Part shown: piece after piece, positions 22,971-31,313 of the stretch
Layout: each line of letters opens with the position of its first letter
Numbering within the stretch: position 1 is the stretch's first letter
Origin: an uncultured Verrucomicrobiota bacterium
GTDB taxonomy: Bacteria; Verrucomicrobiota; Kiritimatiellia; RFP12; UBA3636
Reading direction: 5' to 3'
Assembly: GCA_946624575.1 (NCBI GenBank)
Contig: CAMOSH010000017.1
Coordinates: 1-34,438, forward strand
Length of the DNA: 34,438 bases
Notes under the pieces: model-generated
Told to the model about the DNA's origin: nothing
Seen by the model: only the letters and a program-made list of their open reading frames with translations
Database searches by the model: none
Made by a program: the position numbers and the translations under genes

Positions 22971-24140
22971 CTAGATCCGCCCGGACGCGGCTTCCTTCAC
23001 CAGGGCCTTGCCGATGACGTCGCGCTGAATCTGGTTCGTGCCCTCGTAGATCTGCGTGATCTTCGCGTCGCGCATCATCTTCTCGACCGGGTATTCCTTC
23101 ATGTAGCCGTATCCGCCAAGCGCCTGCACCGCGTCGGTTGTCACGGACATCGCCATGTCCGACGCGAAGCACTTGGCCATGGCGGAAATCTTGGAGACGT
23201 CCTTGAAACCGGCGTCCATCGCGCGGGCGCAGCGGTAGACGAGGGCCTTGGCCGCCTCGACGCGCATCGCCATGTCAGAAAGCATGAAGAGGTAGCCCTG
23301 GTTGGCGCAAAGGGGCTGGCCGAACTGCCTGCGCTCGCGCGAGTACTTCACGGAGCACTCCAGCGCCGCCTCGGCGATTCCCAGCGCCTGCGCCGCCACG
23401 GACGGACGGCTCTGGTCGAGCGTCTTCATCGCCACGAAAAAGCCGCGGCCACGCCCCCAGATCAGGTTTTCCTTCGGCACGCGGCAGTTCTGGAACACCA
23501 GCTCGCGCGTCGCGCTGGCGCGGATGCCCATCTTGTTCTCCTTCTTGCCGAAGGTGAAGCCGGGCGTCCCCTTCTCGACGATGAAGAACGACGCGCCGCG
23601 CGCACCGCGCCCGGGATCGGTCATCGCGCAGACCGTGTAGATGTCGGCCTCGCCGCCATTGGTGATCCACTGCTTGGTGCCGTTCAGGACATAGCAGTCG
23701 CCGTCCTCGACGGCCGTGGTGCGCACGCCGGCGGCGTCCGATCCCGCATTGGCCTCGGTGAGCGCGAACGCGGCGATCGTTCCCTGCGCGATGCGCGGCA
23801 GATACTTCTTCTTCTGCTCGTCGTTGCCGCAGAGCAGGATCGGCAGGGTGCCAAGCGCGGTGCCGAAGAGCGAAAGCGCGATTCCGGCGCAGTACTTGGA
23901 AAGCTCCTCAACCGCCACAACCATGTCCATCGTGTTCCCGCCCATGCCGCCGAATTCCTCTGGAACGAAAAGCCCGAAAAGCCCGGCGTCGGCGAATTCC
24001 TTCGCGATGTCGGTCGGGAAAATACCCTCTTCGTCGTACTTTTCGCGGACGGGAAGTATCTTCTTTTCGCCTATTTCGCGGCAGGTGTTGCGGATTTCGA
24101 GCTGAAGCTCGGTGAGGTCCAGATCGGCGAGCGAGTCCAT
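22971..24140 (-). CDS. acyl-CoA dehydrogenase
   Basis: This FAD-dependent enzyme oxidises acyl-CoA to 2-enoyl-CoA, passing electrons to an electron-transfer flavoprotein. The 389-residue protein has the full fold: a helical N-terminus, AFALTEANAGSDAAGV near residue 122 (FAD/substrate loop), CYVLNGTKQWITNGGEADIYTV near 148, and a C-terminal ALGGYGYMKEYPVEKMMRDAKITQIYEGTNQIQRDVI. The Glu of YEGTNQIQR is the usual catalytic base of short-chain members. Substrate chain length cannot be read with confidence. The start at 24140 (MDSLADLDLTELQLEIRNTC) is family-like and is preceded by a TTGAGA-17-TAGCAT promoter. It lies directly upstream of yceD-rpmF-plsX-fabH. Confidence 0.93.
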   Translation of the reverse strand: MDSLADLDLTELQLEIRNTCREIGEKKILPVREKYDEEGIFPTDIAKEFADAGLFGLFVPEEFGGMGGNTMDMVVAVEELSKYCAGIALSLFGTALGTLPILLCGNDEQKKKYLPRIAQGTIAAFALTEANAGSDAAGVRTTAVEDGDCYVLNGTKQWITNGGEADIYTVCAMTDPGRGARGASFFIVEKGTPGFTFGKKENKMGIRASATRELVFQNCRVPKENLIWGRGRGFFVAMKTLDQSRPSVAAQALGIAEAALECSVKYSRERRQFGQPLCANQGYLFMLSDMAMRVEAAKALVYRCARAMDAGFKDVSKISAMAKCFASDMAMSVTTDAVQALGGYGYMKEYPVEKMMRDAKITQIYEGTNQIQRDVIGKALVKEAASGRI

Positions 24141-24186
24141 TGCTGTGCGTTTCTGTTTGTCTGTTTCGGAAATGCGGTTGCGCCGA

Positions 24187-24215
24187 ATGCTAGCACAACC
24201 CCGCCCTTTTCTCAA
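24187..24215 (-). promoter_or_regulatory. putative promoter of the acyl-CoA dehydrogenase gene
   Basis: On the minus strand TTGAGA and TAGCAT are separated by 17 bp, about 46 bp before the ATG at 24140. It may also drive yceD-rpmF-plsX-fabH downstream. Confidence 0.5.
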
Positions 24216-24264
24216 TCCGCCAGAACGCCAGGACGAGACGCGGGACGCGCCGCTAGCGGCGGAA

Positions 24265-25485
24265 CTAGCGGCGGAAAGCGCCGGGCGGGCGCCCGAACGC
24301 GGCGCGCACCGCGCGCGAAAAGTGGCTCGCGCCGCAGAATCCGCAGCGTGCGGCAATCTCGTCCAGGGGAAGCGTGGTGTTTTCCACCATGGACAGACCG
24401 TCGCGCAGACGCTGGGCGCGCAGCACGTCGCGCAGCGGCCGCCCGAAATGCCGCCGCGCCTTCTCTTCGAGCGTCCGCGCCGACACTCCCATGGAGCGGG
24501 CCACGTCCTTGATCTTCGGGGCGCCCTGCGCGTCCTGCACGCGGCGCAGGGCCGCGAAAGCGCGCGCCAGCACGGCGTCGTCCGTGGCGAGCGCGTCTGT
24601 GGAGGCGCGCGTGACGATCCTGGCGTCGGCCATCCGGACCAGGCGCCGCACGCCGGGGCTTCCCTCCATGAGCGCTTCGAGGGTTTTCGCGCACAGGCGG
24701 CCGGTCGCGCGGCCGTCGAGCGCGATGGACGAGAGCGCCGGAGTGCCCGTCTCGCAGATGATTTCGTCGTTGTCGGTTGATAGCACGGCTATGTCGCGCG
24801 GCACCGAAAGACCGAAGTCGAGGCACGTGGAGAGGATCTGCTGGCCGCGGAAGTCCTTCACCGTGTAGAGGGCCGTGGGACGCGGGAGCGCGGCGAGCCA
24901 GCGCCCCAGGCGCGGCTGCTCGGCGGCAAAGTCTCCGGCTTCGACCTCGGTCAGGTCTGGATACGTTGCGCACCGGAAGCCGAGCGCGGCCAGATGACCG
25001 GCAAAGCCGTCGCGGCGTCCGTCAGACCAGTCGGCCGGGCGCGGAGCGCCGACAAACGCGAACGACCTGTAGCCGCGCTCCACGAAGTAGTCCGCCGCCG
25101 CGCGGCCGAGGTCGCGCTGGTCGCGAATCACGAATGCGCAGCGCCGGGGAGGGGTCTTCCGCCCCGCAGGCGGATGTATGAAGACCGCCGGAACGCCAAG
25201 TCGGGCTATGCGGAGCACGTCGCCAGCGCTCGGCGACAGCGAAATCGCCCCCGCGCAGCCCCACTTGTCGATTCGCCGCAGACCCTGTGCCGCGACGTCG
25301 CCAGTTATGAGATGGAAAAGCCAGGGGCCACGTTCGCGAGCATACTCGAGCACCCCTTCCAGAATCTGCCGGTGCGAGAAATTCGCCGTCGGAATCGTGA
25401 CGAACACGTGCGGCATGGCGCCGGGTTGCCGATGCGCGGAATCCGGTGTCCCATGCTCAAATCCCTTGACGTCGCCCTTGTCCAT
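24265..25485 (-). CDS. XylR-type AraC-family transcriptional regulator
   Basis: The 406-residue protein has a LacI/periplasmic-binding-protein-like sensor domain (about residues 26-285) followed by an AraC-type double helix-turn-helix domain (about 300-405). The sensor includes HVFVTIPTANFSHRQILEGVLEYARERGPW at its start and IAVLSTDNDEIICETGTPALSSIALDG, typical of the XylR subgroup that senses sugars. The C-terminus has IKDVARSMGVSARTLEEKARRHFGRPLRDVL and LDEIAARCGFCGASHFSRAVRAAFGRPPGAFRR. The ligand is unknown and no sugar operon is adjacent. The ATG at 25485 is used, but Met24 at 25416 is closer to the domain start; neither has a clear ribosome binding site. It lies 72 bp after the ferredoxin gene. 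Confidence 0.9.
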   Translation of the reverse strand: MDKGDVKGFEHGTPDSAHRQPGAMPHVFVTIPTANFSHRQILEGVLEYARERGPWLFHLITGDVAAQGLRRIDKWGCAGAISLSPSAGDVLRIARLGVPAVFIHPPAGRKTPPRRCAFVIRDQRDLGRAAADYFVERGYRSFAFVGAPRPADWSDGRRDGFAGHLAALGFRCATYPDLTEVEAGDFAAEQPRLGRWLAALPRPTALYTVKDFRGQQILSTCLDFGLSVPRDIAVLSTDNDEIICETGTPALSSIALDGRATGRLCAKTLEALMEGSPGVRRLVRMADARIVTRASTDALATDDAVLARAFAALRRVQDAQGAPKIKDVARSMGVSARTLEEKARRHFGRPLRDVLRAQRLRDGLSMVENTTLPLDEIAARCGFCGASHFSRAVRAAFGRPPGAFRR

Positions 25486-25557
25486 AGAAAACGCGGCGCC
25501 CCCGCGCGGAGTCCGCGCGGAGGCGCACCATGGCCGGAATGCCGACCGCGCGCGGGA

Positions 25558-25731
25558 CTATTCGGCCTTGATGGCGCCGGTGGGGCATGCGCCTTCGCAG
25601 GCTCCGCAATCGACACAGAGGGCCGAATCGACCTTGCACTTGTCGCCATCCTGGGAGATGGCCTGGACGGGGCAGATGTCCTTGCAGGCGCCGCAACCGA
25701 CGCAGGTTTCCGCTTCAATGACGTGTGGCAT
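25558..25731 (-). CDS. 2[4Fe-4S] ferredoxin
   Basis: This 57-residue bacterial-type ferredoxin has two cluster motifs, CVGCGACKDICP near residue 10 and CVDCGACEGACP near 39, each supplying four cysteines with the typical cross-over pattern. It is a small cytoplasmic low-potential electron carrier, common in anaerobes. The start is MPHVIEAETC at 25731, with AAAGGAATC 7-13 nt upstream as ribosome binding site; the long track ORF upstream is spurious. A TTGCCT-17-TAACAT promoter sits about 86 bp upstream. Its redox partner is not evident in the window. Confidence 0.95.
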   Translation of the reverse strand: MPHVIEAETCVGCGACKDICPVQAISQDGDKCKVDSALCVDCGACEGACPTGAIKAE

Positions 25732-25816
25732 GGAATTTGATTCCTTTCGCTTTTGGTGGTGCGGGCGGCGCCTGGGCGGCAGGCCCGGAGACCGGCGGCG
25801 CTCGACACGGACGTGA

Positions 25817-25845
25817 ATGTTAGCGGGCACGCCCTTGTTAGGCAA
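25817..25845 (-). promoter_or_regulatory. putative promoter of the ferredoxin gene
   Basis: On the minus strand TTGCCT and TAACAT are separated by 17 bp. The expected leader is about 80 nt. Confidence 0.45.
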
Positions 25846-25882
25846 GACAAATCCGCCGCGGCCAGACGCGCGCCAAACCACC

Positions 25883-25900
25883 GCGGGACGCGCGTCCCGC
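25883..25900. promoter_or_regulatory. perfect 18-bp palindrome in the ferredoxin-recA intergenic region
   Basis: GCGGGACGCGCGTCCCGC is an exact inverted repeat without a spacer. It lies about 38 bp upstream of the ferredoxin -35 and about 77 bp upstream of the recA -35. It could be an operator or simply a GC-rich hairpin. The whole 352-bp region 25732-26083 contains only this, two promoters and the recA ribosome binding site. Confidence 0.4.
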
Positions 25901-25976
25901 TGCGCGCTTGCGGAACACGGAGCGCGGCCGCAGCTCGCGAAAACCGGACCTGGCGCGGGGCGTCGAAAAATTTGCC

Positions 25977-26006
25977 TTGATTCCGGGACGGGACGGATGG
26001 TAGAAT
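25977..26006 (+). promoter_or_regulatory. putative recA promoter
   Basis: TTGATT and TAGAAT are separated by 18 bp. The predicted transcript has a leader of about 70 nt before the ATG at 26084. I see no recognisable LexA box nearby, though LexA sites of this group are not known to me. Confidence 0.5.
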
Positions 26007-26083
26007 TTTGCCACATCCGTTTCCCGTGGCACCACTGCCGCGGAGACCGCTTTTCAAATACGCAAAACAGAGGAAAAAAGACA

Positions 26084-27124
26084 ATGGCAAAGAAGCCGGA
26101 AGCAACGGGCTCATCCGCTCTCGATTCGGTTCTGGCGCAGATTCGCAAGGAATTCGGCGAAGGCGCAATCATGAAGCTCGGCGAAGTCGAGACCCAGAAG
26201 GGGGTCCAGGTGATCTCCACCGGCTCGTTCGGTCTGGATCTCGCGCTGGGAGTGTGGGGGCTGCCGCGCGGGAGGATCGTGGAGCTGTACGGCCCCGAAA
26301 GCTCGGGCAAGACCACGCTCGCGCTGCACGTGATCGCCAATGCGCAGAAGGCCGGCGGCATGGCCGCGTTCATCGACGTGGAGCACGCGCTCGACCCGCA
26401 GTACGCCGGCCGCATCGGCGTCGACCTGGACAACTTGCTCGTGGCTCAGCCCACGACGGGCGAGGAGGCGCTCAACATCGCCGAGTCGCTTGTCAGGTCC
26501 GGCGCGCTGGACGTGGTGGTCGTGGACTCGGTGGCGGCGCTCACCCCAAAGGCCGAACTGGAGGGCCAGATGGGCGACAGCCACGTCGGCATCCAGGCGC
26601 GTCTGATGAGCCAGGCAATGCGCAAGCTCACGGCGCTGCTCGACACGACAAAGACGCTCTGCATCTTCACAAACCAGATACGCGAGAAGATCGGCGTCAT
26701 GTTCGGCAACCCGGAAACCACACCCGGAGGCAGGGCGCTCAAGTTCTACGCGTCCGTGCGCCTCAACATCTCGCGCATCGGCGCCATAAAGAACGCGGCC
26801 GGCACAATGATTGGCAACCGCACCCGCGTAAAGGTGGTCAAGAACAAGGTCGCGCCGCCCTTTACCGAGGCAGAGTTCGACATCCTGTACGATCGCGGCA
26901 TCTGGTGGGCCGGTTCGCTGCTGGAGGCGGCGATCAAGCAGGGGCTTGTCGTCAAGCGCGGCTCATGGCTCAGCTACGGCACCGACCAGATCGGCCAGGG
27001 GTCGCAGGCCGCCGCGCAGTTCCTCGAAGACCACAAGGACGTTGCCGACAAGCTCGCGGCGCAGATGCGCGGCGAAGTGCCCTCGACTCCCGCGTCCGCG
27101 CCAGAAGGCGGAGACAAGAATTGA
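26084..27124 (+). CDS. recA: recombinase RecA
   Basis: RecA forms filaments on single-stranded DNA for homologous recombination and promotes LexA self-cleavage. The 346-residue protein is full length. Walker [10 protein letters not shown] is at 70-78, [12 protein letters not shown] near 94, [24 protein letters not shown] near 142, and the L2-region [32 protein letters not shown] near 205. The C-terminus is short ([14 protein letters not shown]). The ATG at 26084 has an AGAGGAAAAAA ribosome binding site. The stop TGA overlaps the TTG start of ftsH, so the two are probably cotranscribed, which is an unusual neighbour for recA. Confidence 0.98.
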   Translation: MAKKPEATGSSALDSVLAQIRKEFGEGAIMKLGEVETQKGVQVISTGSFGLDLALGVWGLPRGRIVELYGPESSGKTTLALHVIANAQKAGGMAAFIDVEHALDPQYAGRIGVDLDNLLVAQPTTGEEALNIAESLVRSGALDVVVVDSVAALTPKAELEGQMGDSHVGIQARLMSQAMRKLTALLDTTKTLCIFTNQIREKIGVMFGNPETTPGGRALKFYASVRLNISRIGAIKNAAGTMIGNRTRVKVVKNKVAPPFTEAEFDILYDRGIWWAGSLLEAAIKQGLVVKRGSWLSYGTDQIGQGSQAAAQFLEDHKDVADKLAAQMRGEVPSTPASAPEGGDKN

Positions 27125-29466
27125 GCAACGACACGCCCCCGCCACCCGTGCCGCCCGCGCCGCCGCAGGACAATCCGGCCGGCGGCGCCACTCCCCCGCC
27201 ATGGCAGCCAGGGCCGCCACCTGCGCCGTTCAAGACGTCGCAAGACGACGACGCGGGAAAATCCGGCGAAGAAACATCAGCCGCAGACGGTTCCGCCGAT
27301 GGCGGCGACAAGACGCGCAACGCCCGCAAAGCACCAGACTCGGACGGGGAAAAGGGCGACTCTTCCGGCGAAGAGCGCCCTGGTCGGCGCGCCGGCGGCC
27401 AGCCGCGCGGCTCTTCATGGGGCGGCATGGCCGCTCTGCTTCTAATCGCCGCCATTGTCTGGGGATTTTTCTGGAACGACGGAACCGGGGCCGACAGCCC
27501 GCGCGACATCGAGTATTCTCCTGACTTCGTGATGCTCGTCAATTCGGGCCTGGTCCGGAAAGTGGAGATAGTCCGAGGCGACGGCCTTTGTCAGATCCGC
27601 GGCACCGTGGCCGGTGAAAATCGAACCGGCAATCAAGGGGACGGCGGAATCCAGTCCGCCGAACCATCCTCCGTCCCGCGCGAAGGCGAAAAAGACGGCG
27701 CCTCGTCGTCGCAAGTCATCGCCTCTCCAGCAAAGGCCGACCTCCGGGCGGCCCGCAACGGGGCGGCGGAATCCAGTCCGCCGCACATCGGCGAGGGCAC
27801 CGTCGCCACATCGCGCGTCGACGGTCAGGACGCCGTCGCCACACTTGCCGACGTCATCGCCTCCAAATACCCCACGGGCACCAAATTCCGGGTGCAGGCG
27901 CGCGCGTCAGACGACCTGGAGCGCTTTTTACTCGCCAACGGCGTCTCCTACGACTGGAAACAGCAGGATCCGCGCATCACGTTCATCCTCGTCCAGATAC
28001 TTCCGTCGCTGGTTTTCTTCGGCCTTGTCTACTGGTTCTTCTTCAGGAGAATGGGCGGCCGCGACGGGCTCGGCTTCGGCAAGAGCCGCGCACAGATGGT
28101 CGTGCCAACCGGACAACAGCGCGTCACGTTCAAGGACGTGGCCGGATGCGACGAGGCGAAGGAGGATGTGGTCGAGGTAGTGGAATACCTCAAGAATCCC
28201 GGAAAATTCGGGCGCCTGGGCGGCAAGATGCCGCGCGGCATCCTGCTTTCCGGACCTCCCGGCACCGGCAAGACGCTGCTGGCCAAGGCCATCGCCGGAG
28301 AGGCGGACGTGCCGTTCTTCTCGATAAGCGGCTCGGATTTCGTCGAGATGTTCGTCGGCGTCGGCGCAAGCCGCGTCCGCGACATGTTCGTGCAGGCGAA
28401 AAAACAGTCGCCGTGCCTTGTTTTCATAGACGAAATCGACGCCGTCGGGCGCCGGCGCGGCGCCGGCATCGGCGGTGGGCACGACGAGCGCGAACAGACG
28501 CTCAACGCGCTGCTCGTGGAGATGGATGGATTCGGCACCAACAGCGGCATAGTGGTCATCGCCGCGACCAACCGGCCCGACGTGCTCGATCCGGCCCTGC
28601 TGCGCCCCGGACGCTTCGACCGACAGCTCGTGGTTGACCTGCCCACGATGGAGGGGAGGCTCGAAATCCTGAAAGTCCATGCCGCGAAGGTGAAACTGGC
28701 ACCCGGAACCGACCTGTCCAAAATCGCGCGCGGGACGCCGGGTTGCTCCGGAGCGGACCTCGCGAACATCGTCAACGAGGCCGCGCTCGTGGCCGCGCGC
28801 GCGGAAAAACCGGGCGTGGACGAGGACGACTTCGAGGCCGCGCGCGACAAGGTCCTCTGGGGCAAGGAGCGCCGCAGCCACGCGATGGACGAGGAAGAAA
28901 AACGCCTCACCGCCTACCACGAAGCCGGGCACGCCGTGTGCGCCGTCCTGGAAAAGCATGCCGACCCGGTTCACAAGGTGACCATCATTCCGCGCGGCAT
29001 GGCGCTTGGGCTGACGGCGTTTCTGCCCAAGAAGGACAGGACGCACTACTCGCGTTCGCAAATCCTCGCCGACCTCGTGGTCTCCATGGGCGGTCGCGCC
29101 GCCGAGGAGGTTTTTCTGGACGACGTCTCCACCGGCGCCCGCCAGGACATCAAGCAGGCCACGGCCCTGGCCCATTCCTTCGTTTGCGACTGGGGATTGA
29201 GCGAGGTCCTCGGGCCGCGCGCCTACGGCAAGAACGAGGAACTCGTGTTCCTCGGCGCGGAAGTCAACCGCACCCAGGACTACGGCGACGAGGCGGCACG
29301 CAAGATCGACGAAGAGGTGGACGGGCTGATCCGCGACGCGCACTCCAAGGCGCTGGCGCATCTGCGCGGCAACCGTTCCGCGGTCGAGGAGCTCGTCCGG
29401 AGACTGTTGGAAAAGGAGACCGTGGACGGCTCCGAAGTGGAGGCGATCGTGCGTGGCGGCCTTTGA
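27121..29466 (+). CDS. ftsH: ATP-dependent zinc metalloprotease FtsH
   Basis: FtsH is the membrane-anchored AAA+ protease that degrades misfolded and regulatory membrane or cytoplasmic proteins. I place the start at the TTG at 27121 (TTGA overlap with the recA stop, GGAG 9 nt upstream), giving 781 residues. Domains: an unusual ~100-residue Pro/Gly/Asp-rich cytoplasmic leader; TM1 at about 103-117; a periplasmic domain with a low-complexity insertion at about 165-226; TM2 at 288-308; Walker A GPPGTGKT at 378; Walker B FIDEID at 435; SRH region [19 protein letters not shown] at 484; zinc site HEAGH at 600. A start at ATG 27427 would remove the leader. The end overlaps gspF by 14 bp. Confidence 0.96.
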   Translation: MSNDTPPPPVPPAPPQDNPAGGATPPPWQPGPPPAPFKTSQDDDAGKSGEETSAADGSADGGDKTRNARKAPDSDGEKGDSSGEERPGRRAGGQPRGSSWGGMAALLLIAAIVWGFFWNDGTGADSPRDIEYSPDFVMLVNSGLVRKVEIVRGDGLCQIRGTVAGENRTGNQGDGGIQSAEPSSVPREGEKDGASSSQVIASPAKADLRAARNGAAESSPPHIGEGTVATSRVDGQDAVATLADVIASKYPTGTKFRVQARASDDLERFLLANGVSYDWKQQDPRITFILVQILPSLVFFGLVYWFFFRRMGGRDGLGFGKSRAQMVVPTGQQRVTFKDVAGCDEAKEDVVEVVEYLKNPGKFGRLGGKMPRGILLSGPPGTGKTLLAKAIAGEADVPFFSISGSDFVEMFVGVGASRVRDMFVQAKKQSPCLVFIDEIDAVGRRRGAGIGGGHDEREQTLNALLVEMDGFGTNSGIVVIAATNRPDVLDPALLRPGRFDRQLVVDLPTMEGRLEILKVHAAKVKLAPGTDLSKIARGTPGCSGADLANIVNEAALVAARAEKPGVDEDDFEAARDKVLWGKERRSHAMDEEEKRLTAYHEAGHAVCAVLEKHADPVHKVTIIPRGMALGLTAFLPKKDRTHYSRSQILADLVVSMGGRAAEEVFLDDVSTGARQDIKQATALAHSFVCDWGLSEVLGPRAYGKNEELVFLGAEVNRTQDYGDEAARKIDEEVDGLIRDAHSKALAHLRGNRSAVEELVRRLLEKETVDGSEVEAIVRGGL
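27636..27663 (+). repeat. hairpin element inside ftsH, copy 1
   Basis: GGCGGAATCCAGTCCGCC preceded by CAAGGGGAC matches the hairpin part of the 76-bp array unit (GGCGGTCTCCAGACCGCC), with changed bases at both stem ends that keep base pairing. Here it is read as DGGIQSAE. Confidence 0.75.
27759..27784 (+). repeat. hairpin element inside ftsH, copy 2
   Basis: The same 18-bp hairpin as copy 1, preceded by GCAACGGGGCGGC, an even closer match to the array context (GGCAAAGGGGCGGC), and followed by GCACATC as in array unit 4. It is read in a different frame from copy 1, as GAAESSPP. Confidence 0.78.
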
Positions 29467-30778
29467 GTACAGGGCCAAGTCCCGTGACGGCCAGACCCGC
29501 TCGGGAACCGTAGACGCGGCCGATCGCCGCGCCGCGCTGGCCGCCGTCGGCCGACTGGGGCTGCTGCCAATAAGCGTTGCCCCGGCCGGCGCCGCCGGAA
29601 AGGCTGGCGGGCGCGGCGCCGCCAGACACGACAGGCGCGCCGGCGCGAAAACCGGAGGAAGCCCCCGCCGTGACGAACGTTCGGGCGCGAAGCCACGCGG
29701 CGGCGGGCTCCGCCTTGCTCGCCCGGGCGTCATGTCGGCGCGCGAACGGCTGCTTTTCACAAGCGAGCTGGCGGATCTGCTGGAGGGCGGCATGACCCTG
29801 GGCGCCGCGCTTTCCGCGATCGCCCGCCGCGGGGACGGCGCGGAGTCCGGTCCCGAGGCGATCGTCGCGAAACTCCGCGATTCCATCGTCGAGGGATCCA
29901 GCTTTTCCGAAGCCCTCGCCCGCTTTCCAAAGGCTTTTTCGCCAGTGTACGTGAACATGATTCGCGCCGGGGAGGCCTCCGGTGCGCTGACCGACGTGCT
30001 GCGAAGGCTCCTTGCGCACGACGAACGCACTTCCGCGATGCGCTCGAAGATCGTCTCTGCGATGGTGTATCCGGCGATCGTGCTGTGCATGGGCGTTGGC
30101 GTCGCAATATTCGCCATGACGTACATACTGCCGAAATTCCAGACCATTTTCGACCAGATGGGGCCTGACGGACTGCCGCCAATGACAAAGGCACTGCTTG
30201 GCATGAACGACTGGGCCAAGGCCAACTGGATTGTCGTGGTGGCGCTTGCGGCGGGCGGGTTCTTTCTTTTCCGGCGCTGGACCGCGACGGAACGCGGGCG
30301 GCTGGCATGGGACGGCTTCAAGCTGCGCGCCCCGCTCGTGCGCGGCATCGTCGCCAGCGCCGTCTATGCCAATTTCGCCAGCACGCTGGAGTCCCTCATG
30401 CGAAACGGGGTGCCAGTGCTGCGCGCACTGGAACTCACGGCGCAGACAGTCGGCAACGCCGTCGTCGGCGCGGAACTGCTCAATGCGCGCGACCGCGTGA
30501 CGGACGGCACGTCCATATCCGGCCCACTGGAGCAGGGCGGCGTGTTTCCGCCAACGGTAATCGACCTGATTTCCATCGGGGAGCGCACGGGCGACATGCC
30601 GGCAGCGCTTTCCCACGTGGCGAAGCGCTACGAAAGCGAACTTGAAAAGAACATACTGGTGTTCACGACGGCGCTCGAACCTATCATGATATGCGCGGTG
30701 GCCGGAATCATCGGCTTCATCGCAGTCTCGATCATGCAGGCGGTGCTCAGCGTCACCAGCGGCATGAACCTGAACTGA
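29453..30778 (+). CDS. GspF/PilC-type inner-membrane protein (type II secretion or type IV pilus)
   Basis: The 441-residue protein is the polytopic platform protein of type II secretion or type IV pilus machines. It has the two repeated GspF domains: FTSELADLLEGGMTLGAALSAI to about 215, and ANFASTLESLMRNGVPVLRALELTAQTVGN from about 305. Membrane helices are near 195-215 (IVSAMVYPAIVLCMGVGVAIFAMTYILP), 260-277 and 405-425. An Arg/Gly-rich linker sits at about residues 45-92. The start is the GTG at 29453, with GGAGG 9 nt upstream; it overlaps the ftsH end by 14 bp. No other secretion genes are in the window, so the system it serves is unknown. Confidence 0.9.
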   Translation: MAAFEYRAKSRDGQTRSGTVDAADRRAALAAVGRLGLLPISVAPAGAAGKAGGRGAARHDRRAGAKTGGSPRRDERSGAKPRGGGLRLARPGVMSARERLLFTSELADLLEGGMTLGAALSAIARRGDGAESGPEAIVAKLRDSIVEGSSFSEALARFPKAFSPVYVNMIRAGEASGALTDVLRRLLAHDERTSAMRSKIVSAMVYPAIVLCMGVGVAIFAMTYILPKFQTIFDQMGPDGLPPMTKALLGMNDWAKANWIVVVALAAGGFFLFRRWTATERGRLAWDGFKLRAPLVRGIVASAVYANFASTLESLMRNGVPVLRALELTAQTVGNAVVGAELLNARDRVTDGTSISGPLEQGGVFPPTVIDLISIGERTGDMPAALSHVAKRYESELEKNILVFTTALEPIMICAVAGIIGFIAVSIMQAVLSVTSGMNLN

Positions 30779-30811
30779 CCGCCACCCGGCGCAATCGGCA
30801 ATCATGCGTCA

Positions 30812-31233
30812 GCAAGTCCCGCAAACCGCAAATTGAAACCACGGGCGGAATAGTTCCGGCAAAGGGGCGGCGGTCTCCAGACCGCCGGCAAGTCCCGCAA
30901 ACCGCAAATTGAAATCACGGGCGGAATAGTTCCGGTAAAGGGGCGGCGGTCTCCAGACCGCCGGCAAGTCCCGCAAACCGCAAATTGAAACTACGGTCGG
31001 AATAGTTCCGGCAAAGGGGCGGCGGCCTCCTGACCGCCGGCACATCCCGAAAAACCGCAAATTGAAACCACGGGCGGAATACTTCCGGCAAAGGGGCGGC
31101 GGTCTCCAGACCGCCGGCAAGTCTCGCAAACCGCAAATTGAAACCACGGGCGGAATACTTCCGGCAAAGGGGCGGCGGCCTCCTGACCGCCGGCAAGTCC
31201 CGCAAACCGCAAATTGAAACCACGGTCGGAATG
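30812..31233 (+). repeat. tandem array of 76-bp units (five full, one partial) with two hairpins each
   Basis: Units start at 30812, 30888, 30964, 31040, 31117 and 31193; spacing is 76 bp, once 77. Each contains the core AAATTGAAACCACGGGCGG. A small stem CGGAA-TAG/TAC-TTCCG and a larger hairpin GGCGGTCTCCAGACCGCC follow; two units carry GGCGGCCTCCTGACCGCC instead. The sixth unit ends after the core. The array fills most of the 535-bp gap between gspF and cysS; I see no gene in it. Confidence 0.95.
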
Positions 31234-31273
31234 ATAATGTGCCAGTGAGGGGAAGATGGCGGCGAGGCGGCGC

Positions 31274-31303
31274 TTGCCGCGGGCGGGCGTGGCGTGGTAG
31301 TAT
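31274..31303 (+). promoter_or_regulatory. putative cysS promoter
   Basis: TTGCCG and TAGTAT are separated by 18 bp, the same spacing as the recA promoter. The -10 ends only 10 bp before the ATG at 31314, so the transcript would be almost leaderless. Confidence 0.42.
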
Positions 31304-31313
31304 CGGCGGCGTC

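Noticed and set aside
26008-27120. Upstream extension of the ftsH ORF through recA
   Set aside because: This part is the shadow of recA in another frame; the TTG at 27121 with a ribosome binding site is the sensible start.
27928-30348. 806-residue minus-strand ORF
   Set aside because: It is a shadow of ftsH and gspF on the opposite strand.
30812-31233. CRISPR array
   Set aside because: Whole units are conserved end to end, with no unique spacers between repeats, and no cas gene is nearby. The GTTTCAAT-like string in the core is coincidental.
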